Of a stretch of DNA of 64,000 nt, positions 10,318 to 21,314 are shown piece after piece; the stretch's first letter is position 1, and each line of letters begins with the position of its first letter. This stretch comes from Flaveria trinervia. Taxonomy: Eukaryota > Streptophyta > Magnoliopsida > Asterales > Asteraceae. The DNA lies in contig CM046452.1 of NCBI GenBank assembly GCA_025506515.1, forward strand, positions 69,892,580 to 69,956,579. The letters are read 5' to 3'. Under the pieces are notes generated by a model that was given only the letters and a program-made list of their open reading frames with translations, was not told the origin of the DNA and did not search any database. The translations under genes and the position numbers were made by a program.

Positions 10318-11583
10318 TTGCTTGGATCTATGATAATTGGCATTGGACATTCTCTTTTAAAATGTCCTAACTTCTTGCAATTAAAACATTTCAGTTTGGA
10401 CTTATCAAAACCTAATTTGGAGTTAGAGTTTTGGCCTCCAAAATTCTTCCTTCATGTTCTCTCCATAAACCTTCTAGCTCTGAGAGTTAGCATCACCATT
10501 TTCCACTATATATCAGTCTCCTCTAGATCATCCGGATCCACCAATACATGTCCTCCATGGTCATCCCTTTCCCTTTCAATTATCCAGCCACTAATGACTC
10601 GTAACTCTGCACAAACATGCCAAACAGTGCCATCGTTTCAGATGGAATTGACATTCTAGCACTGGCTTTTGAGTTAGCTTGATCTCTTCTAGAATTAATA
10701 CCACCACCAAGTTGATTACATGTATTCACTCCTCCTTGTCTTGATGATTGCATTGGAGAGCTTGCAGCAGAAGTAAGCGATGCAACATTCCGAGGAAAGC
10801 CAGATGATGGCATCATGGACCGATTAAACTCCCTTCTCTTTATGTCTAACTCAAATGATTTAAGCTTGTTAATGATTTCCATAAGCTTGTAGTCAATAAA
10901 ACCTCTTTCTTGTTTCAACTTCCTCACTTGTAAACTCCACTATGGTGGGAGTGAATCCAACAACCTATTCACTAGCTCACTGTTGGAGAGTTTTTCATCA
11001 TATTTCTTTAATGTGCTAGAGACTGTCAAAAAACGATTTGTCAAATCAATGAACACTTATTCTTATAACCCACAAATGAGTTGAACTCCTTCTCAGCCTA
11101 AATACCCTTGTCTTTCGCTAACTCATCATTTCTATCATAAAACTCACAGATAGCATCATAGAGAGACTTGGCATTCTTGTGTTCGGCAAAACGATTGTAG
11201 ATGTCTAGTGCAAGGCATAGAGTTAAAGCTCCAAAAGCTTTCTGATCTCTGTCAATTAGCTTTAAATCTTTTTCATCAAACATGGTTGGTTCCTTGTTTT
11301 GAGAAACAACATCACCAACAGTAACAATTGGTATGTGTAGACCAGAGATGATTGATTCCCATTGATTATGATCAGTGTAGAAAAAGAATGCCTTAAGACA
11401 TCTCTTCCAATCTTCAAAATTGTCTCCATTGATTAGCCTCGGGGGTCTATTGGGTGCCATACTTTCTAAATCAGCAAGGGTGAGAGTAGTCATCTTTGAC
11501 ATGATAGTTTCGCAGAAGAAATGGTAGTTTTGCTGGATTGAGCTAGTTTTGATGCTAATTTTGGCAGCGGTTTCGCTAGCCAA
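10318..11583 (-). pseudogene. Copia gag (capsid/UBN2-like) with zinc knuckle, degenerate
   Basis: The minus-strand ORF at 11583-11098 carries a Copia gag start (MTTLTLADLE, then PPRLINGDNFEDWKRCLKAF), followed by alpha-helical UBN2-like text (SLYDAICEFYDRNDELAKDK). A second fragment at 10927-10580 continues it with a frame break around 11090. A zinc knuckle CFNCKKLGHFKREC, with all four ligands, sits near 10345-10400. Gag would form the particle and bind RNA. Several frameshifts make it non-functional. The 161-aa ORF includes an upstream part translated from the leader, so the true start is probably the ATG at about 11505. Confidence 0.75.
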
Positions 11584-11780
11584 AAGCTTGATTATGCTAG
11601 TTTCGCCAAGAGTTTAGCACGAAACTAGTTTGAACATTCATTCAGGTGTAAATTCAGCAGCAATTTCGTTTGAAAATGGAACACAAGGATTGCTGAACTT
11701 TCGTTCAATGATGGTACTTTTGCTGAGTTTACCAAAACATTCATAGAAAGCAAAACATCCGTAGTTTCGCTGGTTGAAGG

Positions 11781-11879
11781 AAGTAGTTTCGCTGGAAGAA
11801 CAGTAGTTTCGCCGGAAGAACAGTAGTTTCGCCGGAAGAACAGTAGTTTCGCCGGAAGAACACTAGTTTCGCTGGAGAA
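11781..11879. repeat. Five tandem 20-bp repeats in Copia leader
   Basis: Units start at 11781, 11801, 11821, 11841 and 11861 and read approximately AGTAGTTTCGCCGGAAGAAC. They vary at C/T of CGCC/CGCT and near the last unit. They lie in the untranslated leader upstream of gag on the minus strand. The core TAGTTTCGC also occurs singly through 11440-12500. Confidence 0.92.
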
Positions 11880-12099
11880 TAGCAGTTTCACTTGATAAAT
11901 CTAAAAAAACTTTTTAAACACGAAATCAATCCAAAATCTCAGTGAACTTGAGATATGATGATTGCCAATGTTTTCCCACCAAGAACTAACAGATTTCAAT
12001 CAAATTCCATATCAAATACACTGAAATTTGATTCAAAATTGATGAACTAGTGATATTGAACTCAAACTAGTAAAAAACCCAAACAATCAAGAGCAAAAT

Positions 12100-12112
12100 G
12101 GCTCTGATACCA
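12100..12112 (-). other. Primer binding site of minus-strand Copia
   Basis: The minus strand reads TGGTATCAGAGCC just inside the LTR edge near 12116. It is the tRNA-Met type. Confidence 0.85.
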
Positions 12113-12115
12113 TTT

Positions 12116-12622
12116 TGTTTGTCTAAAATGATCGAATGACAGTACACTTGAATGATGAAATCATTCAATATCAAACACAAGAAATAAGCAATTGATGATG
12201 AAGAAGAACCCAAAAGTATTTAAAATAAGACAATCAAACTCCAATACTCATAATAGAACAAAGCTCAATAATATTTCAGATTGATTCTAGCTTGCAAAAG
12301 CCACTTGCAACAATAATAAGACGAATTAGGTTTTTTCAAGGATGCCTTACAATGAAAGAAATCAAATCTATATAGAGTATTGATAGTTTTGCTGAATGTT
12401 TCGTTGTCAGTGAAACTATCCTACCAAACCACAGTTTCGCCCAACTGAGAAACATAGTTTCGTCGGGTGAAATTGGCAGTTGACTATGAGCGAAACTATA
12501 GTTTCACTCATAGTTCCCCTGGGCAGCAAAACATAACTAATTAACAAACATATAAAAGTAATCCAACATTAAACCTTTTACAATCAAACATAAACAAAAT
12601 CTAATCTAAGGTGAGTCCAACC
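12116..12622 (-). mobile_element. 5' LTR of minus-strand Copia (~0.5 kb)
   Basis: The inner edge TGTTTGTC at 12116 follows the primer binding site. The outer edge is placed near 12622, where GTGAGTCCAAC ends and PMD-repeat sequence (compare 48990-49020, inverted) resumes. No second LTR is in the window, so the outer edge is approximate. It contains a 30-bp near-perfect palindrome at 12484-12513 and several GTTTCGC motifs. Confidence 0.65.
12484..12513. repeat. 30-bp near-perfect palindrome in Copia LTR
   Basis: CTATGAG-C-GAAACTA is followed by its inverse TAGTTTC-A-CTCATAG. There is a single mismatched pair in 15. The half-site includes the GAAACTA motif repeated elsewhere in this element. 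Confidence 0.85.
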
Positions 12623-13240
12623 TATTCTTGATCTTTACCATATACCAAAATCAATACCAGTACCGGTACTCGTTTTTCTAAAATTCGGGACCGGGAGTCT
12701 TTCTTGAACCTTTCCAAATTATTTAAAAAAAATTCTTGGTACTGCCCATGGGTCAAGAAATGCTAGTCTATCCGTTTTTAATGTAACAGGACATATCCAG
12801 GGTGTTATTTATTTGTGCACATGACATTTGTTCAAACTCGGGGTATTAGCCTATCAATGTTGTACTTATACAATACTAATATACAGGGTATATGCAATTA
12901 ACTCTTGATAAAAACATATACACCTCTTTACAACTGATCAACATGTCTTGACTCATTACTTTTCCTTACACTATCCGAACTGGGTTTGGGTTTGAAAAAA
13001 TGTCCTACGTACAAATAAATAACACTAGCCCTAGTTATGTGTTGGCCCATTGCATAACTTATTCTCATTGCATATTGGACACTTAGTCGAATTTTATTGA
13101 CTTATGCTACCTTTTCTTTATGTGAATTTGCAGAGCTTGTTAATTCGTTATTTTGTTTTTATATATACAAACTATGAAATGGGTAATTGTGCTTTCTCAT
13201 TGATGTTTTTCCATTAATTTTTTGTAACATTTTTGTTTTG
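12623..13240 (+). repeat. 5' part of PMD-carrying repeat, non-coding
   Basis: It contains GGTACC-type simple sequence (about 12650-12680) and AT-rich DNA. The same sequence recurs inverted at about 49020-48420 and, from about 12850 on, direct at 47185-47600. That shows it belongs to a dispersed repeat. A polypyrimidine-AG before 13250 (TTTCAG) looks like the acceptor of an intron in the original gene. Confidence 0.55.
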
Positions 13241-13249
13241 TATCAATTT

Positions 13250-13920
13250 CAGAAAGCAAGAACAAGCTTTGACATTAACCGGTCATGAGTTGCGGATCAT
13301 AGGGTCCTACAAAAACTTGAAGGATTTTTTTTCATGCAATTACGAATATGAAAGCTTACAAACAATGTCACATGTTTCAACTTTCATTAGAGATTGCTAT
13401 GAAAACCAGAGAAGAGCATTCATATTTGGCCCTAACAGAGACATTTAGTTATATTTTGACCTAGAAGATGTTTTCACGATATCAATAATCTCATTTGACG
13501 GGAAGTAGTTATTTATAATGATATACCTGCTGAGGAGCTTTGCACTAATATTCTTGGATCTTATAAACTTCACAAAAATAAAAAAACTATAGGTATCTAA
13601 AGTTTGGCTGGGAGAGAAGTTTGAACAAGTTCTAATAAACCCAACAAAGGATGTGCTTACTTATCATGTACAGGCATATCTAGTTTACCTTATTGGAACT
13701 AAGATTATTTCCAAGAGTGATAATTTTAGTTTTTTCCCTGTCTACTGCTAACAATTCTTGCAAGATGTGGATCCTAAAGCTTTAAATAGTATTGTATGGG
13801 GTGCTACTGCCCATTGCCTTTTGACGTCAACCATATCCAGCAACACTTCTGATGTTTTCTTGGGACCATTGTGGTTGTATTGGGTATTCTATAAACTTGA
13901 TGCTTTCTGCAATTTTGACC
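13250..13920 (+). pseudogene. Plant mobile domain (MAIN-like) fragment, copy A
   Basis: Frames at 13233-13448 and 13758-13920, with broken sequence between, encode a PMD-like region: LTGHELRIIGSYKNL and FIRDCYENQRRAFIF, then (mutated here, clear in the copy at 47790) YFGLEDVFAISIIPVD. This matches the PMD core text LEDVAVLLGLPVDG. It continues with WGATAHCLLTSTIS before GPLWLY, like the YSWGSAxLAxLYR segment of MAIN/MAIL proteins. PMD proteins occur as host genes (MAIN, MAIL1) and in transposons. This copy has stops (for example TAG at 13446) and frameshifts and is not functional. Confidence 0.6.
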
Positions 13921-14870
13921 TATTTTTGAGATTATTCTGACTTCATATTATAAACGATCTTTAAATGTCTTTTTGAAAAAGATTCCCAAAATAAGAAAAG
14001 CTTTCTTGGTTTAAATATCTAGCAAGTCAGAGAAAGACATCCCTCTTCAAACTTACTACAGTCAACATATGGTCCAACCAGGCAACCGAATGAATAACAA
14101 GCCTAATTTGTTGAGTGAGTTGGAGACTATTCGGTTCAACATGACATATGAGGTTTGTTTTTGCAAATCCCTATTTTTAACACCCATAAATCCGATACCT
14201 TTTTCAACTTTAAAAAGTTTAAATATTTGAGTAATATTTCAAGATATAGTCTCGACACCATATGAGGAGTACAAGGCATATAAGCATCAAAAAATATTTT
14301 TTTCGCGGGTGGTCTAGATCTACTTTAATCAGCATCAGTATCATGAGCAAGAAAGGGGTCCCAAACAGCTCTCAATCATAAGTCTTGATGAAGTGGATGA
14401 GCGGGAACAACTGAAAATGATTGGATCTTGGTGAACCACATAGAGATCTTACTGCAAAAGATATGAAAAATACATAGAAATGTGGAAAGAAAGATATCTA
14501 GAAACCCTTTGTATTAGGGTCACCAATCTTGCTTTTACACTTCCACTTGAACTGGACCAAACAAATCCCATTGTTTATGAAGAAGAAGATGATGATGATT
14601 ATTAACCTTTGAGTGCATTATCAGATGTATGTATTTCTTCTTCTTTGAATTATGTCTACCTTTATCATCATTAATGGGAGTAACACACTTAGCTTCATCT
14701 TCTAAGTATAAAAATCTCAAATATGTTGGAAAATATTTTAAATGTGATTGACCGATTATAAATAAGTACTTGCAAGAATATTACATTCCGCATCTTTTTT
14801 AGGAATGGTGATAGAATTTGCTTGGGAAGACGGCCTTTTGGCTTTGATCTTTGAAACAAATGCACTCAAA
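13921..14870 (+). repeat. 3' part of PMD-carrying repeat, degenerate
   Basis: Repeated landmark strings are shared with 15270-15770 and 46459-47170: TATGGTCCAACCAGGC, TGAGTTGGAG, GAGGAGTACAAGGCATATAA and GAACTGGACCAAACAAAT. They may derive from downstream exons of the captured gene, but no frame is open for long. GT...TTTCAG-type boundaries around 14150-14250 suggest former introns. Confidence 0.5.
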
Positions 14871-14879
14871 TGTTCCTCA

Positions 14880-15261
14880 TCCACCCATGTTTCAGTTTGG
14901 TTATAAACTTCACAAAAATAATATTCTTGGATCTTATAAACTTCATAAAAATATAAAACTACAGGTGTCTAAAGCTTGGCTAAGAGAGAAGTTTGAAAAA
15001 GTTCATGTAAACCCAACAGAGGATGTGCTTATTTATCATGTACAGACATATCTAGTTTACCTTATTGAAACTAAGATTCTTTCCAACGATGATAATTCTA
15101 ACTTTTTTCTTATCTACTGCTTACAATTTTTGCAAGATGTGGAGGCTAAAGTTTTAAATAGTGTTGCATGGGGTGCTACTGCCCATTGCCTTCTGACGTC
15201 AACCATATCAATCAACACTTCTGATGGTTTGGACCATCGTGGTTGTATGGGGTATTTATAA
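14880..15261 (+). pseudogene. Plant mobile domain fragment, copy B
   Basis: A 136-aa frame (14851-15261) encodes VSKAWLREKFEKVHVNPTED, then YLVYLIETKILSNDDNSNFF and WGATAHCLLTSTIS. This aligns with the PMD pattern in which a WL-x-E-F motif is followed by an RAYIL-x-LIGG-x-LF-like helix and a WG-S/A motif. It is the best preserved PMD stretch in the window. Its first 60 bases contain a small duplication (AAACTTCACAAAAATA and AAACTTCATAAAAATA). Upstream exons are absent here. Confidence 0.6.
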
Positions 15262-16059
15262 ACTTGATGTTTTATGTAATTTTGTCCTATTTTTGAGATT
15301 ACTCTGACTTCAAATTATAAAATATCTTTAGATGTTTTTTTGGAAAGAATTCTCAAAACAAAAAAAGCTTTCTTTGTTGAAATATCTAGCGACTCAGAGA
15401 AAGACAAATCTTTACATACTTACAACAGCCGACATATGGTCCAACCAGGCACCGAACGAATAACAAGCCTAATTTGCTAAGTGAGTTGGAGGCTATTCGG
15501 TTCAACATGGCAGATGAGGTTTGTTTTTGCAAATTCCAATTTTAAACACCCATAAAGCCAATACAGTTTTCAACTTTAGGCAGTTTAAATATTTGGGTAA
15601 TATTTCAGGATATAGTCGGGACACCGTATGAGGAGTACAAGGCATATAAGCATCAAAGAATATTTTTTTCGCAGGTGGTTAGATTAACTTTAATCAGCAT
15701 CAGTATCATGAGCCGGAAAGGGGTCCCAAGCAGCTCTCAATCATAAATCTTGATTGGTTCAACATGACATATGAGTTTTGTTGTTTCATGGGGGTTATTG
15801 CCCATTGCCTTTTGACGTCAACCATATCCATCAACACTTCAGATGGTTTCTTGGGACCATCATGGTTGTATGAGGTATTTATAAACTTGATGTTTTATGC
15901 AATTTTGTCTTATTTTGGAGATTATTCTAACATCATATTATAAACTATCTTTAAATGTTTTTTGGAAAGAATTCCCAAAATAAAAATTAAAAAAAGCTTT
16001 CATCGTTGAAACATCTAGCAAGTCAGAGAAAGACACCCCTCTTCATACTTACTATAGCC
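15262..16059 (+). repeat. Tail of PMD repeat B and truncated third copy
   Basis: 15262-15770 repeats the downstream landmarks of 13921-14400. At about 15775 the sequence jumps back to the WGATAHCLL-equivalent region (TGCCCATTGCCTTTTGACGT) and runs to 16059, where the gypsy element is inserted. The host sequence resumes at 46459. No open frame. Confidence 0.5.
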
Positions 16060-16064
16060 GACAT
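16060..16064. other. Target site duplication of the gypsy element (left)
   Basis: GACAT precedes the LTR start TGTCACACCC. The same GACAT occurs at 46459-46463. Uninterrupted paralogous copies read GCCGACATATGGTCC (about 15430), confirming the empty-site sequence. Confidence 0.8.
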
Positions 16065-18375
16065 TGTCACACCCCGACCAAAGCGGCGGAACATGTCGGG
16101 ACGAAACTAAGATTGTTCAAATGCACACGACACTATTAAAGTGACAATATTTAATCAACTCATTTATTTCATAACATGTTCTTACAAATACAAGAAAATA
16201 AATAGTTCTTAACTAATAACCTAACGGTCCAAAATAAAGTAACGTCTTTAAATCTTCAATCAAGCGATAATCAAACCTGTAGCATTGCATAAAATATGTT
16301 TTGTCAACATGTATGTTTGTGAGCAATTCCATGACTTTATAAATATAATATAAGACAAAAATCCACAACTCAAATATGTGAAGCCGTAAATAAAAGTGAC
16401 AATTAAGGTATATCACGAGGCTCCTTTCTAATTGATAAAACTACCATATTACAAGGAGGGGCGTATGATCATACTTATTGAGGATGAGGATGAGGATGAG
16501 GCTAAACGATCAAAAGCAATAAACATGTAGCAATTAATCATATGAGGTATATAACATACAATTGGATAATTATTCTAAGTAACACATAACCTAGAGGTTG
16601 TGGGTTGAGGACCTAGATGTTAAATCATTTTTTGGTTGAATAAGTATGCTTGCTACCCCCAATGTATAGAAGAGAAAACAGGGATGAAATTACTCACATG
16701 GAATAAAATGACGTTGATGAATAAATTTTGAATAAAATCCTCAAGTAAGCGAGTCCGACGGTTTTAACGTGCGTGTCCTAGATTGAAAGATCTTGAGTAA
16801 GTATTGAGTCTTGAAGAAGAAATATAAATGGTATAAAAGTTCATAAAAATAAGGCTTGGGTTTTTGGGAGTTTTAGTTATATTTTACAAAGTGTGTTTAA
16901 ATAACGTAAGTATAAAATGAGTTTTACAAGAAAACGGGTCCTTGATGTTTAGTTTTACTCAACCATTGTTAAGTTTTACATATGAGAATGGTTTAGTGCT
17001 AGTATGCATGATCCCATTAATGTAAGCATCAAGGTCCGACTTACACTATCTTAAACCCGAGTTTGAGACTTTAATTAATAAAGAAATTCGCTTAAACCCG
17101 ATCTTAGCATAAAACCAAGTTTGGTTCTGTCATACCATAATATTATTAATACAAATAACATAAAGTGAAACATAAGTCAAAAAAAGTTAGGAAAGATTTC
17201 TCTTTTAGCGTTTTGAACGGTGACTAGCTCGTTAAGACGATAAGTTCGACTTTTATTCGGGTTTATTTTTACCCGAAACTTGGTTTGAGCTAATATTGTT
17301 CTAACACTTCCAAAATCTTAATTAATATGAGTAATATAAAGTAAAATATAACTAAAAAGATAGGTTGAACTTTTGGTGGTTTGAACATTGACTAACTCGT
17401 TAAATCGGGTGTTCGGTTTTACTCGGTTTTTACCCGAAACTTGGGTTCAAGCCAAGATTTGTTCTACACCTCCATATCAATCATATAATAACTAAAATAT
17501 CAAGAAAAAATCAGATCTAAAGTGTTTGATGTAACATGATCACTTAAAAATTATTTAAAGTGCTTAAACGAGCGTTCGGTTTGGTTCGGTCTTTGACTCG
17601 GTATGAACCCGAGGATGGTTACCACATCTCCAAAACCATTGAACTTAAAATAAGGTAAAACTTCCAGATCTAAACTCAAACAAGAAAGTTAAGCGAGTAA
17701 ACTTCCCGAAAACGACCCAAACGGGTCTAAAATGCATAAATATGAGTTTGAATGCCCACATGACTTAAATAAAGATGAAAATGGTTTTGTGAACATAAAA
17801 TAACTTAGAAAAACTGAAAATAACCAAAATTACATACCCGAAATGATTTGAAATGCAAGATTCAGTTCCGTTGACTTTTTAAAGTCGAACTTAAGCAAAA
17901 CTAGCTAGAACAACTTACAAGATCAAAACTTTTGAGAGAAGAAGATGAACATGTGCAGGTGAAATGGTTGAGAATGAGTGGTATTTATAGGGAAAGATTA
18001 GTGTTTGAGGAAATGGGTAATGCGTTTGTCCGGTGGGTAAAAGTGTGCACTTTGATTATTTTATTTAAAATAAATTTTAATTTAAATAAATTATGACCAG
18101 GTATCTACATGTTTGGAGGGTTCTATAATAGTTATGGGTTAGGTCTTGGTTGGTTTGGATGGTTAAAATACAAGTCCGGACCTTAAACGAACCGAAAACG
18201 TTAAAAAACTGATTTTGCTGAAACGAACTGTGGGTCACGCCACGACAAGTATGAAACATGATTACAACATAAAACCCATCATTTTATTAATATTCAAAGA
18301 TCCAAAGACCAAAACGAGTCGGGTTTACAATACAGGATAACAAATACAAAGCTAGTCAAAAATGACGAATGTACA
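16065..18375 (-). mobile_element. Gypsy 3' LTR
   Basis: Begins TGTCACACCCCGACC and ends near GAATGTACA. It aligns along its length with 44130-46456, with scattered substitutions and small indels, for example an 11-base ACGACAAGT-type insertion near 18240. It holds a GGATGA hexamer run at 16479-16500. It carries no genes. Confidence 0.92.
17981..17990 (-). promoter_or_regulatory. TATA box in gypsy 3' LTR
   Basis: The minus strand reads CTATAAATAC. The same motif is present in the 5' LTR at 46067-46076, the copy that would have driven transcription. Confidence 0.6.
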
Positions 18376-18393
18376 GTATTCCCTACTTTTGGA

Positions 18394-18410
18394 AATTTCG
18401 TCCCGAAATT
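18394..18410. other. Inverted repeat overlapping the pol stop codon
   Basis: AATTTCG-TCC-CGAAATT is a perfect 7-bp-arm hairpin overlapping the end of pol and followed by the polypurine region. A near copy is at 1171-1185 beside the LARD polypurine tract. Confidence 0.7.
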
Positions 18411-19897
18411 AGGAAGAAGCTACGACGAAGAGATGCGGGTACTTTTCCTTCATGACGTCTTCTCTTTCCCAAGTAAATTCGGCACCACGTCTTGATTCCC
18501 AACGAAATTTCACTAACCGAATACGGCTTCGTTTGGTTCGTTTCTCGTTGCGATCCATAATTTCTACGGGTCTTTCAACAAATTGCATTGTCTCATCGAT
18601 ATGTACTTCGTCGAGTGGTATGTGGAGATTACCCTCGGCTAAGCATTTCTTAAGATTTGAGACATGAAAGGTAGGATGAACACCGGAAAGTTCTTTCGGT
18701 AAATCGAGTCTATAAGTCACTTTTCCAATCCTTTCGAGGATCTTGAATGGGCCTACGAAACGAGGAGCTAGTTTTCCTTTCTTTTCAAAACGGACTACCC
18801 CCTTCCAAGGAGATACTTTGAGGAGGACAAGGTCATCGACGTGAAACTCTAGAGACTTTCGTCGTTTATCAGCATAACTCTTTTGACGGATTCTAGCGGC
18901 GAGTAGATTCTTGCGGATTTGATCGATACGATCGGTAGTGTCTTGAACCATCTCAGGACCGGTGATTTGAGTTTCACCAATCTCGTTCCAACAAATCGGA
19001 GAATGACACTTGCGACCATAAAGAGCTTCAAACGGAGCCATACCAATGCTAGAATGGAAACTATTGTTGTAGGAGAACTCAATAAGCGGAATATGAGAGT
19101 CCCAATTTCCACCAAAGTCTAGTACGCATGATCGAAGCATATCCTCAAGGGTTTGGATTGTACGCTCGGTTGGCCATCGGTCTGAGGGTGGTAAGTTGTA
19201 CTAAGGTCAAGGCGAGTATCTAGAGCATTTTGAAGCGATTTCCAAAACTGAGACGTGAAACGAGCATCACGACCGGAGATGATGGTCATTGGTATACCAC
19301 GGCGGCACATGATTTCTCGGACATAGATTTGAGCTAGTTGTTCCATGGAATACTTTTCTCGGATTGGAATGAAGTGAGCCAATTTGGTCAATCGATCGAT
19401 GATTACCCAAATACTATCATTTTGGTTTCGGGTATTTGGGAGCTCAGTGATGAAATCCATGGCAATGTCTTCCCATTTCCAACAGGAATCGGGGGTTGCT
19501 CGAGTAAACCGAAAGGTCTTTGATGCTCGTCTTTAACCTTTGAGCATGTAAGACATTTTGAAACGTAAAGTGCCACATCCTTTTTCATACCGGGCCACCA
19601 ATAAATGGGACGAAGATCGAAGTACATTTTATCCGCACCGGGATGCACAGAATAACGTGACTTATGAGCCTCGTCAAGAATGAAAGTACGAAGTTCATCA
19701 CGATCGGGAACCCATAAACGATTAAGAAGTTAAAGTAAGCCATCGGGTTTAGTTTCGAGTTGAAGTTCGGCTCCACATGACATTTCTTCATACATGTTAC
19801 CTTCATCAACGAAGGTGCACTGGGCTCGATAGATGCGGTTTTGAAGATCGGTTTGGATGATAATTCTATGGAGCAAAATAGATTTAACATTAACTTT
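18409..19897 (-). pseudogene. Gypsy integrase, frameshifted and catalytically damaged
   Basis: Three overlapping minus-strand frames cover it: the zinc-binding part (19648-19403: HPGADKMYFDLR then CLTCSKVKDEHQRP), the core (19460-19119: WVIIDRLTKLAHFIPI) and the C-terminal part (19140-18409, 243 aa, ending ERPVEIMDRN, FTWEREDVMKEKYPHLF). The second catalytic Asp appears as Gly (IISGRDARF, expected IISDRDARF), and the region of the catalytic Glu after YHPQTDGQ is scrambled by a frameshift. No chromodomain signature is obvious. It would have inserted cDNA into the genome. It is dead now. Confidence 0.9.
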
Positions 19898-20290
19898 TCA
19901 ACTAAGGGCATCGGCCACGACATTCGCTTTACCGGGATGGTAGCGAATTTCGCAATCGTAGTCACTAAGTAGTTCGGCCCATCGCCGTTGTCTCATGTTC
20001 AGATCTTTTTGGTCGAAAATGTGTTGAAGACTTTTATGATCTATGAATACTACACATTTTGTACCATAAAGATAGTGTCTCCAGATTTTTAAAGCGAAAA
20101 CGATGGCACCAAGTTTGAGATCGTGAGTTGTGTAATTTTTCTCATGAACTTTGAGTTGTCTTGAGGCATAAGCGATAACTTGACCTTGTTGCATGAGAAC
20201 GCAACCGAGACCTTGGTTGGATGCATCACAAAATACCATAAAATCGTCGTTTCCTTCAGGGAGGGCTAAGATAGGAGCATTGCAAAGCAT
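19898..20290 (-). pseudogene. Gypsy RNase H domain
   Basis: A continuous 130-aa frame contains the CDASNQGLGCVLMQ start, the YASRQLKVHEKNYTTHDLKL segment and the YHPGKANVVADALS end, which are diagnostic of Ty3/gypsy RNase H. The usual Glu in HDLEL is Lys, a G-to-A change at a likely catalytic residue. The frame is open but separated from RT by a stop at about 20300. Confidence 0.9.
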
Positions 20291-20329
20291 ATGCTTTAGA
20301 GTTTAAAAAGCTTCTTCTTGTTTTGGTCC

Positions 20330-21300
20330 CTATTCGTAAGATTTTCCCTTATGAGTTAATGCGGTGACGGGTAGCGCTATTTTGGAGAAGTTTAGAATAA
20401 AACGCCGATAATACCCGGCCAAACCAAGGAAGGATCGAACTTCGGTAGGTGTGGATGGAGTCTTCCAATCTTTTACGGCCTCAATTTTAGCGGGATCAAC
20501 ATGAATACCTTTATCGTTAACGATGTGACCCAAAAATTGAACTTCTTTTAGCCAAAATTCACATTTCGAAAATTTGGCATAAAGTTGTTCTTTTCTTAGG
20601 AGATCGAGCATGGAACGTAAATGATGCTCATGCTCGGCTTCAGATTTAGAAAAGATGATGATGTCGTCAATAATACAATTACGAATTTATCCAAAAATGG
20701 TTTGCAAATGTGGTTCATGAGGTCCATGAATACCGCGGGTGCATTGGTTAATCCAAGTGGCATAACCATGAACTCGTAATGTCCATACCACGTACGAAAA
20801 GCAGTTTTGGGAATGTCATCTTCGTGAACACGCAATTGATGATAACCCGATCAAAGATCGATTTTGGAGAAGTAAGTTGCACCTTGGATTTGATCGAAGA
20901 GGTCATCGATTCGAGGCAAAGGGTAACGATTTTTATGGTGAGTTTATTGAGCTCACGGTAGTCGATACACATACGAAACGAGCCATCTTTCTTTTTCACG
21001 AAGAGAACGGGTGCACCCCAAGGAGATGAGCTTGGACGGATAAAACCCTTATCTGAGAGTTCTTGGAGTTGGTTTGACAGTTCTTGCATTTCAGAAGGAG
21101 CTAAACGATAGGGAGCCTTGGCTACGGGAGTTGCTCCGGGAACAAGGTCGATTCGAAATTTGACGGGATGGATGGGTGGAAGACCGGAGACGTCGTTGGG
21201 AAAAACATCAGGAAAATCACAAACAACGTGAATGTCTTGAATTTTCCTTTCTCCGGGGTCTTTTGCCACAACGTGAATGTCTTGAATTTTCCTTTCTCCG
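20330..21300 (-). pseudogene. Gypsy reverse transcriptase, frame-broken
   Basis: The N-terminal part (about 21200-20900) reads PYRLAPSEMQELSNQLQEL, then WGAPVLFVKKKDGSFRMCID (fingers/palm). The middle at 20835-20690 includes FRTWYGHYEFMVMPLGLTNA. The active-site IDD lies near 20660, where a one-base loss shifts the frame. The thumb at 20611-20330 has CEFWLKEVQFLGHIV and FLGLAGYYRRF. The order and motifs are those of Ty3/gypsy RT. At least two frameshifts separate the segments. Confidence 0.92.
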
Positions 21301-21314
21301 GGGTCTTTTGCCAC
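21225..21314. repeat. 45-bp in-frame tandem duplication before RT
   Basis: Two exact 45-bp units (21225-21269, 21270-21314) encode the 15-residue segment VAKDPGERKIQDIHV twice. The duplication keeps the frame and lies in the linker between protease and RT. Confidence 0.95.

Larger units (their letters stand above)
7362..12622 (-). mobile_element. Degenerate Ty1/Copia element, 5' part only
   Basis: Minus-strand reading gives LTR (12622-12116), primer binding site (12112-12100), gag with a zinc knuckle (11583-10320), a coiled-coil-like stretch (10250-9017), a second zinc knuckle (about 8179-8138), protease (7960-7634) and the start of integrase (to 7362). RT, RNase H and the 3' LTR are missing because the LARD-like element interrupts at 7361. 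Cassandra interrupts at 8366-9011. The domain order matches the plus-strand Copia copies at 22679-42996: an extended gag with two zinc knuckles separated by a coil. That is reminiscent of the Sirevirus lineage, an inference. Confidence 0.8.
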
